Assembly (NCBI GenBank): GCA_025057975.1
Contig: JANWUV010000006.1
Span: 1-64,000 of the forward strand
Reading direction: 5' to 3'
Source: Chloracidobacterium sp.
Lineage (GTDB): Bacteria; Acidobacteriota; Blastocatellia; Chloracidobacteriales; Chloracidobacteriaceae
DNA: 64,000 nucleotides
Below the pieces are notes generated by a model, which saw nothing but the letters and a program-made list of their open reading frames with translations, did no database searches and was not told the origin of the DNA. Each line of letters opens with the position of its first letter. Position 1 is the stretch's first letter. Positions 18,050-26,876 of the stretch are shown in pieces. Made by a program: the position numbers and the translations under genes.

Positions 18050-18813
18050 TGCTGGGGATTGCTTACCCGCCGTTCGCGCGTCACTTTGGCGGGGGCGGTG
18101 CGAACGGCGTCGCGGTTGTCTTGCGCACTGTCGCGCGTGTTGTCGCGAGTGTCGTTGCGAGGCGGCGCCTCGTCGTCGGCGTTGCGCTTCATGCGGCGGG
18201 CAATCTGCGGCGCGTATTCCTTCGCCGCCGCCGCCAACCCCAGATAGACCGTCTGGAAGGTCTCAAAGGTGATCGGCGTTTCCGTCCGCAGCGACCACTT
18301 CAGCCCGATGTCCTGCTCCTTGTCCACGAAGAAGCTGCCGAACGCCATCGCCTCGTTGGCGTTGAGCAGAAGCGCCCGCAGCTCGTCGGCGTCCGTCGCC
18401 TGTGCAACGTTCCCAAAGGCGTACGAATACAGGCCGACCATCTTCTTGCGCGGCGCATAAATCACTACGATGTCAAAGGTTTCACCGGAGGTCGCCGTGT
18501 AGCGGCTCACAATCGTGTTCGGGTCCTTGTCCGGGCGCTCCAGCCGAACGCCTTTGATTTGGCGCAGGTAGCCGCGCAATGTTTCGGGCAGCGGTTTTGG
18601 TTTCGGTTTCGGCGCGTTGGGGTCAGGCGGCGTCTGGCTTGGTGAAGCGGGTTTAGCGGCCGGCGGCTTTGTTGGCTTCGCTGGTGCGCCGCTTTGTGCT
18701 CCGCCGCTCGCCAGCGCGGCCGGTTTCCGGCGCGGCAGCGCGGTTTCCTGAGTGAGTCCGACGTGTCCAAGGATGGCGAGACCGAGAGCGGCCGGCATCA
18801 AGTTACGCATCAT
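18046..18813 (-). CDS. Exported Pro-rich protein with YbjN-like domain
   Basis: A 255-residue protein with a start MMRNLMPAALGLAILGHVG that looks like a signal peptide, a Pro/Ala/Lys-rich linker (about 25-75), and a folded domain (about 80-215). The domain pattern, beta strands around FDIVVIYAPRKKMVGLYSYA then LRALLLNANEAMAFGSFFVD, resembles the YbjN/type III chaperone-like fold. The tail is charged and rich in Asp-Asn-Arg. GGGGAAG precedes the start. The family assignment is by eye and tentative. It overlaps hisG by four bases. Confidence 0.6.
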   Translation of the reverse strand: MMRNLMPAALGLAILGHVGLTQETALPRRKPAALASGGAQSGAPAKPTKPPAAKPASPSQTPPDPNAPKPKPKPLPETLRGYLRQIKGVRLERPDKDPNTIVSRYTATSGETFDIVVIYAPRKKMVGLYSYAFGNVAQATDADELRALLLNANEAMAFGSFFVDKEQDIGLKWSLRTETPITFETFQTVYLGLAAAAKEYAPQIARRMKRNADDEAPPRNDTRDNTRDSAQDNRDAVRTAPAKVTRERRVSNPQQ

Positions 18814-18981
18814 GATGTCTTCCCCACGAGCTGAGGATGTTGGGTCGTTCGGCAGGCAAGTCGTCCAACGCTATCACGCGCCGGACAAGCTTGGCATAAA
18901 CGACTTATCCTCGGCGAGCTGGCGCGCAGCCGTTCTAGCGCACTTTCCGCCTGAGTGTAGCGGTAACCCGCCACTTGGAGC

Positions 18982-19028
18982 GCGGCGGCTGGACGCCGCT
19001 CTATTAGGAGTGCAGCATTCCGTGCTGG
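18982..19028. repeat. Two adjacent GC-rich hairpins (REP-like remnant)
   Basis: GCGGCG (18982-18987) pairs with CGCCGC (18994-18999), and CAGCA (19013-19017) pairs with TGCTG (19023-19027). They lie in the 290-base gene-free stretch upstream of the YbjN-like gene and downstream of the Rpn-like gene. The flanking GGAGTGC word also occurs in the 14362 palindrome, which suggests a small dispersed family. No T-run follows. Confidence 0.4.
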
Positions 19029-19104
19029 ACGGCTTCGAAGCGCCCTCGCCCTGTGGCGGCGGGCGAAGCCGTGGAGCGTGGGAAGGGCGCGCAGAGTGTA
19101 TGCT

Positions 19105-20112
19105 CTACGACGCAGCAGAGGCGTTCAGCCAGGCGCGGAGGTCATCGGGCGTCTGGAAGTCGAGCAGAGCGTCACCCAAGGCTTCTAGGCGTTCCAACGG
19201 CAGAGCTTCAATCGCCGCCTCGGTTTCGGGCGCGAGCGCCCCAAACCGCCGCCGCAGCAGGCGCAACACCAGAAGTCGCTCGCCTCGCTCAATCCCTCGC
19301 TCAATCCCCTGCTCAATCCCTTGCTCAATCCCTTCTTGCAGAATCTCCATCACAAACGGCGCTGTCATCAGTTCCTCCGCTTGTTCCGCTATGGTTTCTT
19401 TGAACACGGCCTTGACCGTTTGCCATCGCAACGGCGTCTCCGTCGCCGCCAAATACCTTAGCACTGTCCCCAGGTATTCCGTCACGCTCTGCCGCTCCAG
19501 CAACGCCATCAGCCGGAAAATCTCCCGCAACCGCTCCGGCAAATCCTCTGAAAACACGTACCGCAGGACGGACAACCCAACCCGCAACAGCAACCCGCCC
19601 TTGAGGTCTTCGGCGCTGTATGGCGACAGGTCGCACAACCAGTAGCGGCACGAAGGCGTCCACGCCCGCAGCGTCGGCTCATCCCGATGGGCGACGAGTC
19701 CCGCGACATCTTCGGCGACGTTCCAGCACGCCTTGCCGTGGTAGAAGACGACCGGCAGGACAACCGGCAGTCGCGCGCCGCCGGCGCGGCGCGCTTGCTC
19801 CCAGATAGCGAAGACATAGCGTCCGATTTGGAGCGGCGTCCACGGCCACGGCGTGCTTTTGTGTTCGAGCAGGACATAGACGAACGCTTCGTCGCCGCCC
19901 CGGTCGCGGACGCGGAAGAGGACATCGGAGAGGTGTTCGCGGAGGTCTTCGTCCACGAAAGAGCCGGGGACGGTTTCGGGCTGTGAGACATCGAGATGGG
20001 CGAGGACTTCCGCGGGCAGGTAGTGGGCAAGGAAGTCCGCCGCGACGCCGGGGCGGGCGAGAAGGTCCTTAAAGAAGAGGTCGTGAGGGTTGGCGAGGCG
20101 GGTGTCGGGCAT
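19105..20112 (-). CDS. Rpn family recombination-promoting nuclease / PD-(D/E)XK protein
   Basis: A 335-residue protein opening NPHDLFFKDLLARPGVAADFL, typical of Rpn/YhgA-like putative transposases that act as Ca/Mg-dependent DNases. The catalytic site is readable: Asp in HLSDVLFRV, then 18 residues later EHKS (E-x-K). The C-terminal part has a run of four GIEQ/GIER units encoded by a 12-bp tandem repeat, then LRLLRRRFG and a DUF4351-like ending FQTPDDLRAWLNA. The start at ATG 20112 is chosen over a GTG at 20136. These genes are often laterally spread in thermophiles and cyanobacteria. No IS ends are recognised around it. Confidence 0.88.
   Translation of the reverse strand: MPDTRLANPHDLFFKDLLARPGVAADFLAHYLPAEVLAHLDVSQPETVPGSFVDEDLREHLSDVLFRVRDRGGDEAFVYVLLEHKSTPWPWTPLQIGRYVFAIWEQARRAGGARLPVVLPVVFYHGKACWNVAEDVAGLVAHRDEPTLRAWTPSCRYWLCDLSPYSAEDLKGGLLLRVGLSVLRYVFSEDLPERLREIFRLMALLERQSVTEYLGTVLRYLAATETPLRWQTVKAVFKETIAEQAEELMTAPFVMEILQEGIEQGIEQGIERGIERGERLLVLRLLRRRFGALAPETEAAIEALPLERLEALGDALLDFQTPDDLRAWLNASAAS
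19284..19331. repeat. 12-bp tandem repeat, four units, inside the Rpn gene
   Basis: Units at 19284, 19296, 19308 and 19320 of the form C(T/C)(C/T)GCTCAATCC. They encode GIEQ, GIEQ, GIER, GIER in the minus frame. The unit length keeps frame, so copy-number slippage would lengthen or shorten a hinge without breaking the gene. Confidence 0.9.
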
Positions 20113-20211
20113 CGGGGGTTGCGTTGTCGGGCGCACGGGATGACGGCGGCAACTCGCCCTTACGATACTCCCGCCGCTTTCAACCGCAGGGGCGTTCCTT
20201 CACTCTTCATC

Positions 20212-20260
20212 CGCAGATTTCGCAGATTCGCGCAGATTCATTCTCCATTTTTCATTCTCC
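20212..20260. repeat. Short tandem and direct repeats between Rpn and acyltransferase genes
   Basis: CGCAGATT occurs three times in a row (20212, 20221, 20231), followed by TTCATTCTCC twice (20237-20246 and 20251-20260). The sequence is AT-richer than its surroundings. It may be a remnant of an inserted element or a fast-evolving spacer; no coding capacity. Confidence 0.65.
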
Positions 20261-20282
20261 GCTACATTTCTCTGAAAGCGCG

Positions 20283-21458
20283 CTAGTCATAGCGAAACCG
20301 TCTTCCGCGCTGAATGAACGGCTCTTCAAAGTATGTCCACGAGAGCTTCGCCGCCCCCAGCGCGACGGCGGCGGCGGTGACGGTCGTCAAAATTCGCGCG
20401 GGGGTATCAAGATTAGGAGCACCGCCGAAGACGACTGCATGCGCCAGACCCAACACCGGAACATGCAGCAAGTACAGGCCGTAGGAGAATGTCCCGACCG
20501 CCACAAAGCCTGACCAGCGGAAAAACCCTGCCAGCCGCCCCCTGCGGTGCGTCAGCACCAGCCAGAACAACATCGTGTAGGCGACGGCTTGCGCGGCGTA
20601 AAATGCGGCAATTTGCGCCGGCGCGTAAAAGCTTAGCCGTCTGGAGTAAATCAGAAAGAGAAAGCCGCTCGTTGCCGCCAATATCGCCCACCACCATTGC
20701 CGCTGGTGGACAAGCCAAGCCCAAGCTTCGGCGTCACGGTACAGCAGCGCCGTCAACACGCCAAATCCCAGCGCGTCAAAGCGAAAGGGCGTCAGAACAT
20801 ACTGTGCCGTTGCATTCGAGTAAGGCGTCAATGCAAACCCGAAACGCAGTAGCGGCGCAGCGATAATGAACCCAATGACTGTCGTGCGTAGGCGCTGCAG
20901 CGGGACGTAGCGCATTAGCAGCGGCAGCCCAAGGTAGAACTGCTCTTCGACCGCCAGCGACCACGTTGGGGAAAGCCAGTACGCGCCATATTCGCCTGTG
21001 TACGCCATGGCGAAGTTTTGGAGATACAGCAGGTAGCTCGCCCACCAGCGACCGTCGGCGGCGTTGAGCGTACTGATGGGGCGCTGGATGAGCCAGTACA
21101 GCGCGTCTAACCCGCCCGCCCACGCAACCAGCCGGACGACGAGAAACGCGCCGACGACGGCATAGTAGAGCGGGAAAATTCGCAGGATGCGCCGCAGGTA
21201 AAACGTTCTGAAGTAGTTTGGCTTGTCGCGCACGTCGTACAAACCGCCCGCGATCAAAAAACCCGACAGAATGAAAAACAAGTCCATGATGCCAATTGTC
21301 CAGCCCAGATAATCGGCGACCGACTTCAGCGCGCTTGGCGGCGACTGGCGCGTGATGAGGTGCGCGTAGTGGAACAGGACGACAACCAGCGCGCCAAAGC
21401 CGCGAATGCCGTCCAGTTCGGTCAGTCGTTTCGCATCCAGTTGTGTCATGCCAATCAT
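20283..21458 (-). CDS. Acyltransferase 3 family membrane protein
   Basis: A 391-residue integral membrane protein with about ten hydrophobic segments. It starts with RLTELDGIRGFGALVVVLFHYAHL, the family hallmark R-G-x-A-x-x-x-V-x-x-x-H with the active-site His in FHY. MDLFFILSGFLIAGGL and YYLRRILRIFPLYY-like blocks follow, and WSLAVEEQFYL is another signature. Such enzymes transfer acetyl or other acyl groups to extracellular polysaccharides, lipids or peptidoglycan. The target is unknown. It stands alone, with no polysaccharide genes beside it. Confidence 0.92.
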   Translation of the reverse strand: MIGMTQLDAKRLTELDGIRGFGALVVVLFHYAHLITRQSPPSALKSVADYLGWTIGIMDLFFILSGFLIAGGLYDVRDKPNYFRTFYLRRILRIFPLYYAVVGAFLVVRLVAWAGGLDALYWLIQRPISTLNAADGRWWASYLLYLQNFAMAYTGEYGAYWLSPTWSLAVEEQFYLGLPLLMRYVPLQRLRTTVIGFIIAAPLLRFGFALTPYSNATAQYVLTPFRFDALGFGVLTALLYRDAEAWAWLVHQRQWWWAILAATSGFLFLIYSRRLSFYAPAQIAAFYAAQAVAYTMLFWLVLTHRRGRLAGFFRWSGFVAVGTFSYGLYLLHVPVLGLAHAVVFGGAPNLDTPARILTTVTAAAVALGAAKLSWTYFEEPFIQRGRRFRYD

Positions 21459-21674
21459 TATCCGGGCCGGTTGTTAGCGCACAGCGCACACCTGTAACCG
21501 GAAAAATCCAGCTTCATCAGTAACAAATCGTTTACATGGCGGGCATAAGGTTGGCGTCACTCTACACAAACGCATCCGTCACTGATGAACTTTCTTTTTC
21601 ACCGCTGCAAGTCAACCGGGGCGACGCCACGCGCCGCCGGCGACGCAGCCATGGATTCAGGAGTTGGAACTAAT

Positions 21675-24600
21675 ATGCACTTGGATATGACCAGCGCCCC
21701 ATCGCGTCGCGCGATGTTGGCGCTTGCGCTTGGCGCGGCCGTCGGCGCGGCCGCGCTTTTCTGTTTGCCCTGGTCGCGGACAACCCGCGCCGACGCTTCC
21801 TTCAATAGCCGCGTCGCAGTCGCGCCGTCCGCCTTGGCGACGACCACCATGACGACGGTTTATACGGAGAACTTCAACGGCCTCGATGGCGGGCTGCCCC
21901 CCGGCTGGACGGTGCGCACCGGCGCGACAGCGAGTTCACTGGGGACGGCTGCAACCTTCTCCGCAACGCGGATAGATTGGGGAAATACCAGCGGCGCTTT
22001 CAAAAACTTCGCTTCAGCCAACAACTCCGGCTTCAATGCTTCGACGCCGGCCGCTGCGCAGAACAGCGCCCCCGACCGCGCGCTGGGCATCCGGCAGACC
22101 GGCACTTTTGGCGATCCCGGCGCGGCGTTCACTTACCAGCGCGACACCACCGGCGAAACCATTGCCGCCATCAGCTTCGACGCGCAGATGCTGAGCGTCC
22201 AGCCGCGCAGTACGACATGGACGCTCCAGTACGGCGTCGGCGCGTCTCCCACGTCCTTCGTAACGCTGGCGACCTACAACGACCCCGGCGCATGGGGCAA
22301 CACCAACATTTCAGTGACGCTGACGCCGACGCAATCCGCCGAGGTAAGCAACCAGCCGAGCGTATTCTTCCGCGTTGTGGCGCTGACCGACTCAAGCGGC
22401 AGCGGCGCCCGCGACAGCTTCGGCATTGACAACTTCACGCTTTCCAGCGGCGGCCCGCCGCCGACCGCGCCCATCGTGCCTTCCTGCCCCGGCGCGGTTT
22501 CGGCTTTCCAGGGCACAACGGCCGTCGCCTGCGGCTTGAGCGCCACGGACGCCGACAGCATCGTGAACAATGCCGTCGTCTTCAGCGTGACGCCGCCGAC
22601 GGCGGGCTTCTCGATTGTGGACTTCACGCCGGCCGGCGGCGTGGGCGGCACGGCGACGGCGACGCTCCAAATCGCCAACACCGTGCCGACCGGCACATAC
22701 ACGGTTGTTGTTCGCTGGTCGAACAACGACACGCCGACGCCTCAAACGGCGGACTGCACGATTACGGTTAACGTTGTAGCGGCGACACCGGTCATAGCCA
22801 TCAACCAGATTCAGGGCGCCACCAACACCTCGCCGCTCGTCAGCACGGTGCAGACGACGGAAGGCGTCGTCTATGGTCTGCGCAGCAACGGCTTCTTCAT
22901 TCAGACGCCGGACGGTTCTCCGCTCAACGACGGCGATCCAAACACGTCGGAAGGCATTTTTGTCTTCACGGGCAGCGCGCCGCCGGTGCAGATCGGCAAC
23001 CTCGTGCGCGTACGCGGCACGGTGGCGGAGTTCGTGCCGGCCGCCGATCCGCAGCAACCGTCCGTGACACAGCTTTCGGGGACGCTGACGATTGCGCGGC
23101 TGGCGTGCAGCGCGCCGCTGCCGGCTCCGACGGTCATCACACCGACGATTGCCGGTACGCCGTCGGCGCTGGAGCCGGCTCTGCCGCTGCGTTACGAGCG
23201 GTTTGAAGGCATGCGCGTACAGGTCAACCATCTGGCCGTCGTGTCGCCGACCGGCGGGAGCGTGAATGAAACGACCGCCACCGCGACGACCAACGGCGTG
23301 TTCTATGGCGTGGTCGCCGAGCCATGCACCAGTGGGTTCTGCTTCAACCGACCGTTCCGTGAGCCGGGGATTCGTTTCCCGGATACCGTACCGAACGGCG
23401 GCGTGACAGGAACGCTGCCGCCGCCGGCGAACGTTCCCCGCTGGGACGCCAACCCGGAACTCATCCGTGTCTTCAGCACCGGACAGCCGGGGACGACGGC
23501 GCTCAACGTGCCGGCCGGGAATCCTGTGACGTTGCCGGTGGCCGGCATTGTGACCAACTTGATCGGCGCGATGGACTACGCCTTCCGCACCTTCACCATT
23601 TTGCCGGAGGCGGCCAACCCGCCGGTGTTTAGCAATCCCGGTGTGCCCGGCGTCGGCGTTGAAGCGCCGCTTCCGATTGTGCCGCCAAGCAATGTGACGA
23701 TTGCTTCGATGAACCTTGAGCGATTCTTTGACGACCGAAACGATCCGGGGCGCAGCGAGCCGGTATTGACGCCGACGGCCTACACCAACCGGCTCAACAA
23801 GTTCTCGCTGCAGGTGCGGAACGTCCTCCGCAACCCGGATGTCATCGGCCTGCAGGAGGTCGAAGCGCCGACGGACAACCTGCCGGTCGTCATCAACGAC
23901 ATGGCGGCTCGGCTCAACACCGACAACGGCAATCCGACCAACGGCAATCCGAGCCTGCCGTTTTATGTCGGCTACATTTTCCCGACGAACGATGTCGGCG
24001 GCATCGCCGTGGCGTATCTCGTCAACACGAATCGCATTACGGTGGGCAGCGTGACGCAGGTGGGCGCAAGCGACACCTATGTACGCCCCGACGGCTCAAC
24101 AACGATTCTCAACGACCGCCCGCCGATCATTTTGCAAGGGTCGCTAGGGAGTTACGCCTTCACCGTCATCAACCTGCACCAGCGGTCGCTGAATGACATC
24201 GCCACCGGTGGTGCGCCGATCAACGGGTATCCGAATGAGGGCTACCGGGTTCGGCACAAGCGGCAGTTGCAGGCGGAGTTTGTCGCCAATCTCATTCGCC
24301 AGCGGCAGATTAACAACCCGAACGAGCGGATGGTCGTTATCGGCGACTTCAACGGTTTCCAGTTCAATGACGGCTATACGGACATCTACAACACGATTCT
24401 GGGGAACCCACCGACGCCGCCTGCGAGCGGCGCGAACGAGACCCGCGTGGTGTTGGCCCCGACCGGCGCGTGGAATCCACCGACGCCGCCGTTGGTGAGT
24501 TTGACTGGAACAACAACCACTGAAAATAACTACTCATTTCTATTTGACGGCAGCGCCCAGACGCTCGACCAAGTGGCCGTGACGCCGAATGTCGCCAGCG

Positions 24601-25340
24601 AAGGGGCGTATGCCGAGTCGGCGCGCGTCAACGCCGACTTCCCCGAAGTTGACCGCAACAACCCGGCATCGCCGCGTCGGTTGTCCGACCACGATCCGAA
24701 GCGGGTGGTGCTGGTTGTACCGACAGCGACGCCGGTGCTTCAGAACTGCCGCGTGTCGCTCAATGTGGTGAGCAGCGGCTTGTCGGGCAATACGTGCGGC
24801 TTGCCAAACTACGCCGGCGACCTTGTGATCACGTCGGTGCTGACCAACACCAGTTCGCAGCCAATCTCGAATGTCTTCGTGCAGGTCGTTGGTCTGGGCT
24901 ACCCGGACAGCACGCCGACGGGCGTCATTGTCGCTTCACCGAACCCGCATCGTTTGCTGACAGCCGATGGTGCGACATGCAGCAGCGGCGGACAAGCCGG
25001 TGCCAACCAGTCCACCATCAACGGTCAAGCGCCAATCGGCAGTAACACGCCGATTGGGACGCTCAATCCGGGTGACAGCCGGACGCTGACGTTCCGCATC
25101 GCTTTGCCGGCTGTCCGACGGATGCGGTTCTTTGTCAACGTCTTCGGCGTCGGCGGAACGGCCTGCCCAGTGGCATCTAATGAAAGCCGCGCCAACGGCC
25201 CCGTCATGGCGACGACCACGACGATTGACGGCCCAGCGCTGGGCTTTGAGTTGCTGCGCGACAAGGGCGGTGTGACCGTCAAGCCGGTTGAAGATCATTC
25301 GGCAAAGCGCGGCGCAAAGACGGCCGCCGGCCGGCGGTAA
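21675..25340 (+). CDS. Large secreted endonuclease/exonuclease/phosphatase-family protein
   Basis: A 1,221-residue exported protein. AGGAG precedes ATG 21675 and a signal peptide follows (RRAMLALALGAAVGAAALFC). N-terminal region: a beta-sandwich-like domain starting ENFNGLDGGLPPGWTV. Then an Ig-like stretch, and an OB-fold like the YhcR/lamin-tail nuclease type (about 380-480). The catalytic EEP domain spans about 674-1006: ASMNLERFFDD, VIGLQEVE, VINLHQRSLND, VVIGDFNGF, LDQVAVTP and RLSDHDP, all expected DNase I-like motifs. A final beta-rich domain resembles extracellular repeat modules. It likely degrades extracellular DNA (ExeM-type) or phosphoesters for phosphate supply. Single gene with its own terminator. 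Confidence 0.88.
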   Translation: MHLDMTSAPSRRAMLALALGAAVGAAALFCLPWSRTTRADASFNSRVAVAPSALATTTMTTVYTENFNGLDGGLPPGWTVRTGATASSLGTAATFSATRIDWGNTSGAFKNFASANNSGFNASTPAAAQNSAPDRALGIRQTGTFGDPGAAFTYQRDTTGETIAAISFDAQMLSVQPRSTTWTLQYGVGASPTSFVTLATYNDPGAWGNTNISVTLTPTQSAEVSNQPSVFFRVVALTDSSGSGARDSFGIDNFTLSSGGPPPTAPIVPSCPGAVSAFQGTTAVACGLSATDADSIVNNAVVFSVTPPTAGFSIVDFTPAGGVGGTATATLQIANTVPTGTYTVVVRWSNNDTPTPQTADCTITVNVVAATPVIAINQIQGATNTSPLVSTVQTTEGVVYGLRSNGFFIQTPDGSPLNDGDPNTSEGIFVFTGSAPPVQIGNLVRVRGTVAEFVPAADPQQPSVTQLSGTLTIARLACSAPLPAPTVITPTIAGTPSALEPALPLRYERFEGMRVQVNHLAVVSPTGGSVNETTATATTNGVFYGVVAEPCTSGFCFNRPFREPGIRFPDTVPNGGVTGTLPPPANVPRWDANPELIRVFSTGQPGTTALNVPAGNPVTLPVAGIVTNLIGAMDYAFRTFTILPEAANPPVFSNPGVPGVGVEAPLPIVPPSNVTIASMNLERFFDDRNDPGRSEPVLTPTAYTNRLNKFSLQVRNVLRNPDVIGLQEVEAPTDNLPVVINDMAARLNTDNGNPTNGNPSLPFYVGYIFPTNDVGGIAVAYLVNTNRITVGSVTQVGASDTYVRPDGSTTILNDRPPIILQGSLGSYAFTVINLHQRSLNDIATGGAPINGYPNEGYRVRHKRQLQAEFVANLIRQRQINNPNERMVVIGDFNGFQFNDGYTDIYNTILGNPPTPPASGANETRVVLAPTGAWNPPTPPLVSLTGTTTTENNYSFLFDGSAQTLDQVAVTPNVASEGAYAESARVNADFPEVDRNNPASPRRLSDHDPKRVVLVVPTATPVLQNCRVSLNVVSSGLSGNTCGLPNYAGDLVITSVLTNTSSQPISNVFVQVVGLGYPDSTPTGVIVASPNPHRLLTADGATCSSGGQAGANQSTINGQAPIGSNTPIGTLNPGDSRTLTFRIALPAVRRMRFFVNVFGVGGTACPVASNESRANGPVMATTTTIDGPALGFELLRDKGGVTVKPVEDHSAKRGAKTAAGRR

Positions 25341-25364
25341 TGGAAACCATCTTGTTCAGTGTCT

Positions 25365-25396
25365 GCGGGCGGCGGCGATGACCGCCGCCCGCTTTT
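25365..25396 (+). terminator. Rho-independent terminator after the secreted nuclease gene
   Basis: GCGGGCGGCGG (25365-25375) pairs perfectly with CCGCCGCCCGC (25382-25392) around CGATGA, followed by TTTT. It lies 24 bases after the stop codon. Confidence 0.88.
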
Positions 25397-25489
25397 GACA
25401 TGTGGGTTCTCGGCGTACGTTGGCGGGAAACGCCCCCTGCGCCGTTTCAGGTTGTCTTCGAACGTCACTTCAACCGGGGCGTGTGGACG

Positions 25490-25717
25490 ATGACGCGAAA
25501 CAAAACGCTGAAAGAGATCAAAGTGTTGGGATCGACGATGATTGGGTTTGCGGTCGGCGTGTGGTTGTACGACGTCTACAAAGAAGGTGGTTGGGAGCTG
25601 ATGGCGACTGAAGGGTGGAAGGGGCTTGGTGTGGCGCTGCTGATATGGGGCGCACTTATGGTGTCGGATCGCGTTTGGGTGTGGGCGCAAACATTTCTGA
25701 GGAAGAAAGCGCCATAG
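25490..25717 (+). CDS. Small membrane protein, two predicted TM segments
   Basis: A 75-residue protein: a Lys-rich start MTRNKTLKEIKVLG, a hydrophobic stretch STMIGFAVGVWLYDVY, a charged loop, a second stretch GLGVALLIWGALMVSDRVWV and a basic end. The open frame extends upstream to 25400, but that part reads as non-conserved and overlaps the terminator region less plausibly. No family is recognised. First of a run of very small genes. Confidence 0.55.
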   Translation: MTRNKTLKEIKVLGSTMIGFAVGVWLYDVYKEGGWELMATEGWKGLGVALLIWGALMVSDRVWVWAQTFLRKKAP

Positions 25718-25999
25718 CTGGAAAGCACCGCCTCACTCGGTGTACTTCCGCTTAGGTGCAGTAGAGGCGTGAAAGGCGCACAGATGCGCAGGACAGCAAA
25801 GTGAAAAAACTGAGGAACAAGTGAGAACGGCGTTTGGCGGCGGCGTGCGTGGCGAAGTACAGTGGTACCGACGGAGCTTGTCGTCGCCGTTGGTGAGTGC
25901 TAAGAAAAGAAAGATTACAAACAAGTCCGCAGATAAGTTGTCGGGTCTCTGTCGTTGCGCAGCAGTAAGGAACGTTCTGGACATATGCGCAGGTGAAGC

Positions 26000-26197
26000 A
26001 TGCGACTTCAGGTGTGGTTCGTGGGCGGTGTCGAACCGGTTGAGGTTCGCATGGATACAGAAGTAGAGAATGTTGACACCCTTGGCATTTTGTTGTCACA
26101 AGCACGGTGGTTGGCAGTGGATGGAGGCAGGCTGATCAACTTGGCGAATGTACGTATGATTCGCCTCCTTCAACCTGACGAAGCGGGTTGGTCATGA
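26000..26197 (+). CDS. Small hypothetical protein
   Basis: A 65-residue open frame beginning MRLQVWFVGGVEPVEVRMD, with AGGTGA just upstream. The alternation of hydrophobic and charged residues, and an ending ARWLAVDGGRLINLANVRMI that looks like beta strands of a LytTR-type or SH3-like fold, suggest a real protein. A competing longer frame from 25821 in another frame is less protein-like. No function can be given. Confidence 0.45.
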   Translation: MRLQVWFVGGVEPVEVRMDTEVENVDTLGILLSQARWLAVDGGRLINLANVRMIRLLQPDEAGWS

Positions 26198-26222
26198 GCT
26201 GTTGAAGTGGGGAGGGAAGGGT

Positions 26223-26474
26223 ATGCTGTTTGGTAGGAAGCCCAAGAAATCGGCGACACTACTGGAGTACGGTACGGTAACTGGTCAAGTCACCGGCCCC
26301 AACGAAATCAAAACCACCGAGGGGAAGACATATCGGTTGTTTGAGAATCCCATCCATCTCAAAGACACCGAGCCGCGTCCTCTAGATGTTTCAACCAAGT
26401 TGGGCGCAACCATCAAGGTCGCCGGTAGTGTCGGAACCGATGTGGTTTATGAAGCCAAGCTGGTGGCGTCCTGA
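26223..26474 (+). CDS. Small beta-rich hypothetical protein
   Basis: An 83-residue soluble protein starting MLFGRKPKKSATLLEYG, with a strong ribosome site GGGGAGGGAAGGG directly upstream. Repeated valine/threonine strands (GTVTGQVTGPNEIKTTEGKT, ATIKVAGSVGTDVVYEAKL) suggest a small beta barrel, perhaps OB-like. No family is recognised. It sits 25 bp after the previous small gene. Confidence 0.6.
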   Translation: MLFGRKPKKSATLLEYGTVTGQVTGPNEIKTTEGKTYRLFENPIHLKDTEPRPLDVSTKLGATIKVAGSVGTDVVYEAKLVAS

Positions 26475-26651
26475 TAGTCGGCGTGGTGAAAAGCCGGTAT
26501 CGTTGGGCGCAGTCGGCTGCTGATTGAACAGTCACCGCCGGTGGTGGGGGTGTTACTCGTCCCCTGAACCAACAAGTAAACCCTAGGTGGTGCGCTACGC
26601 CTTTCCAGTTGTGCCCGAAGCTAGAAAAGGCGCCGAGGACGGTTCGGCTGT

Positions 26652-26831
26652 ATGAGCATGTCGGTGGTTGAGTTCGTCATTTATGTCATCGCCTACGTTA
26701 CGGTTGGCTTTTTGTTTGTACGCTTCGGGCTACGCACGTCCGAGGGGCCGTTGACCAATACGCAAGCCTTGAAAATCGCACTACCGGTTGGTCTGGCGAT
26801 GGCATTCGCCACGTTGTACTTCAGCGGCTAA
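26652..26831 (+). CDS. 59-residue membrane peptide
   Basis: Read directly from sequence: ATG at 26652 to TAA at 26829-26831. The product starts MSMSVVEFVIYVIAYVTVGF and has two hydrophobic segments (about 4-24 and 40-57) separated by a polar loop RFGLRTSEGPLTNTQALK. This hairpin topology and steady codon use support a real gene, but no clear ribosome site is present and no family is recognised. Confidence 0.5.
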   Translation: MSMSVVEFVIYVIAYVTVGFLFVRFGLRTSEGPLTNTQALKIALPVGLAMAFATLYFSG

Positions 26832-26876
26832 GGCCGTTATGGATTGAGTTTGACTCGCCTGTGTTCGGAGGAACTT

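Noticed and set aside
22392-23231. 279-codon antisense open frame in the secreted nuclease gene
   Set aside because: Arg-rich low-complexity product typical of antisense to GC-rich coding sequence.
25821-26066. 81-codon frame overlapping the 26000 small gene
   Set aside because: No ribosome site, Cys/Arg-rich and not protein-like; the 26000 frame is preferred.
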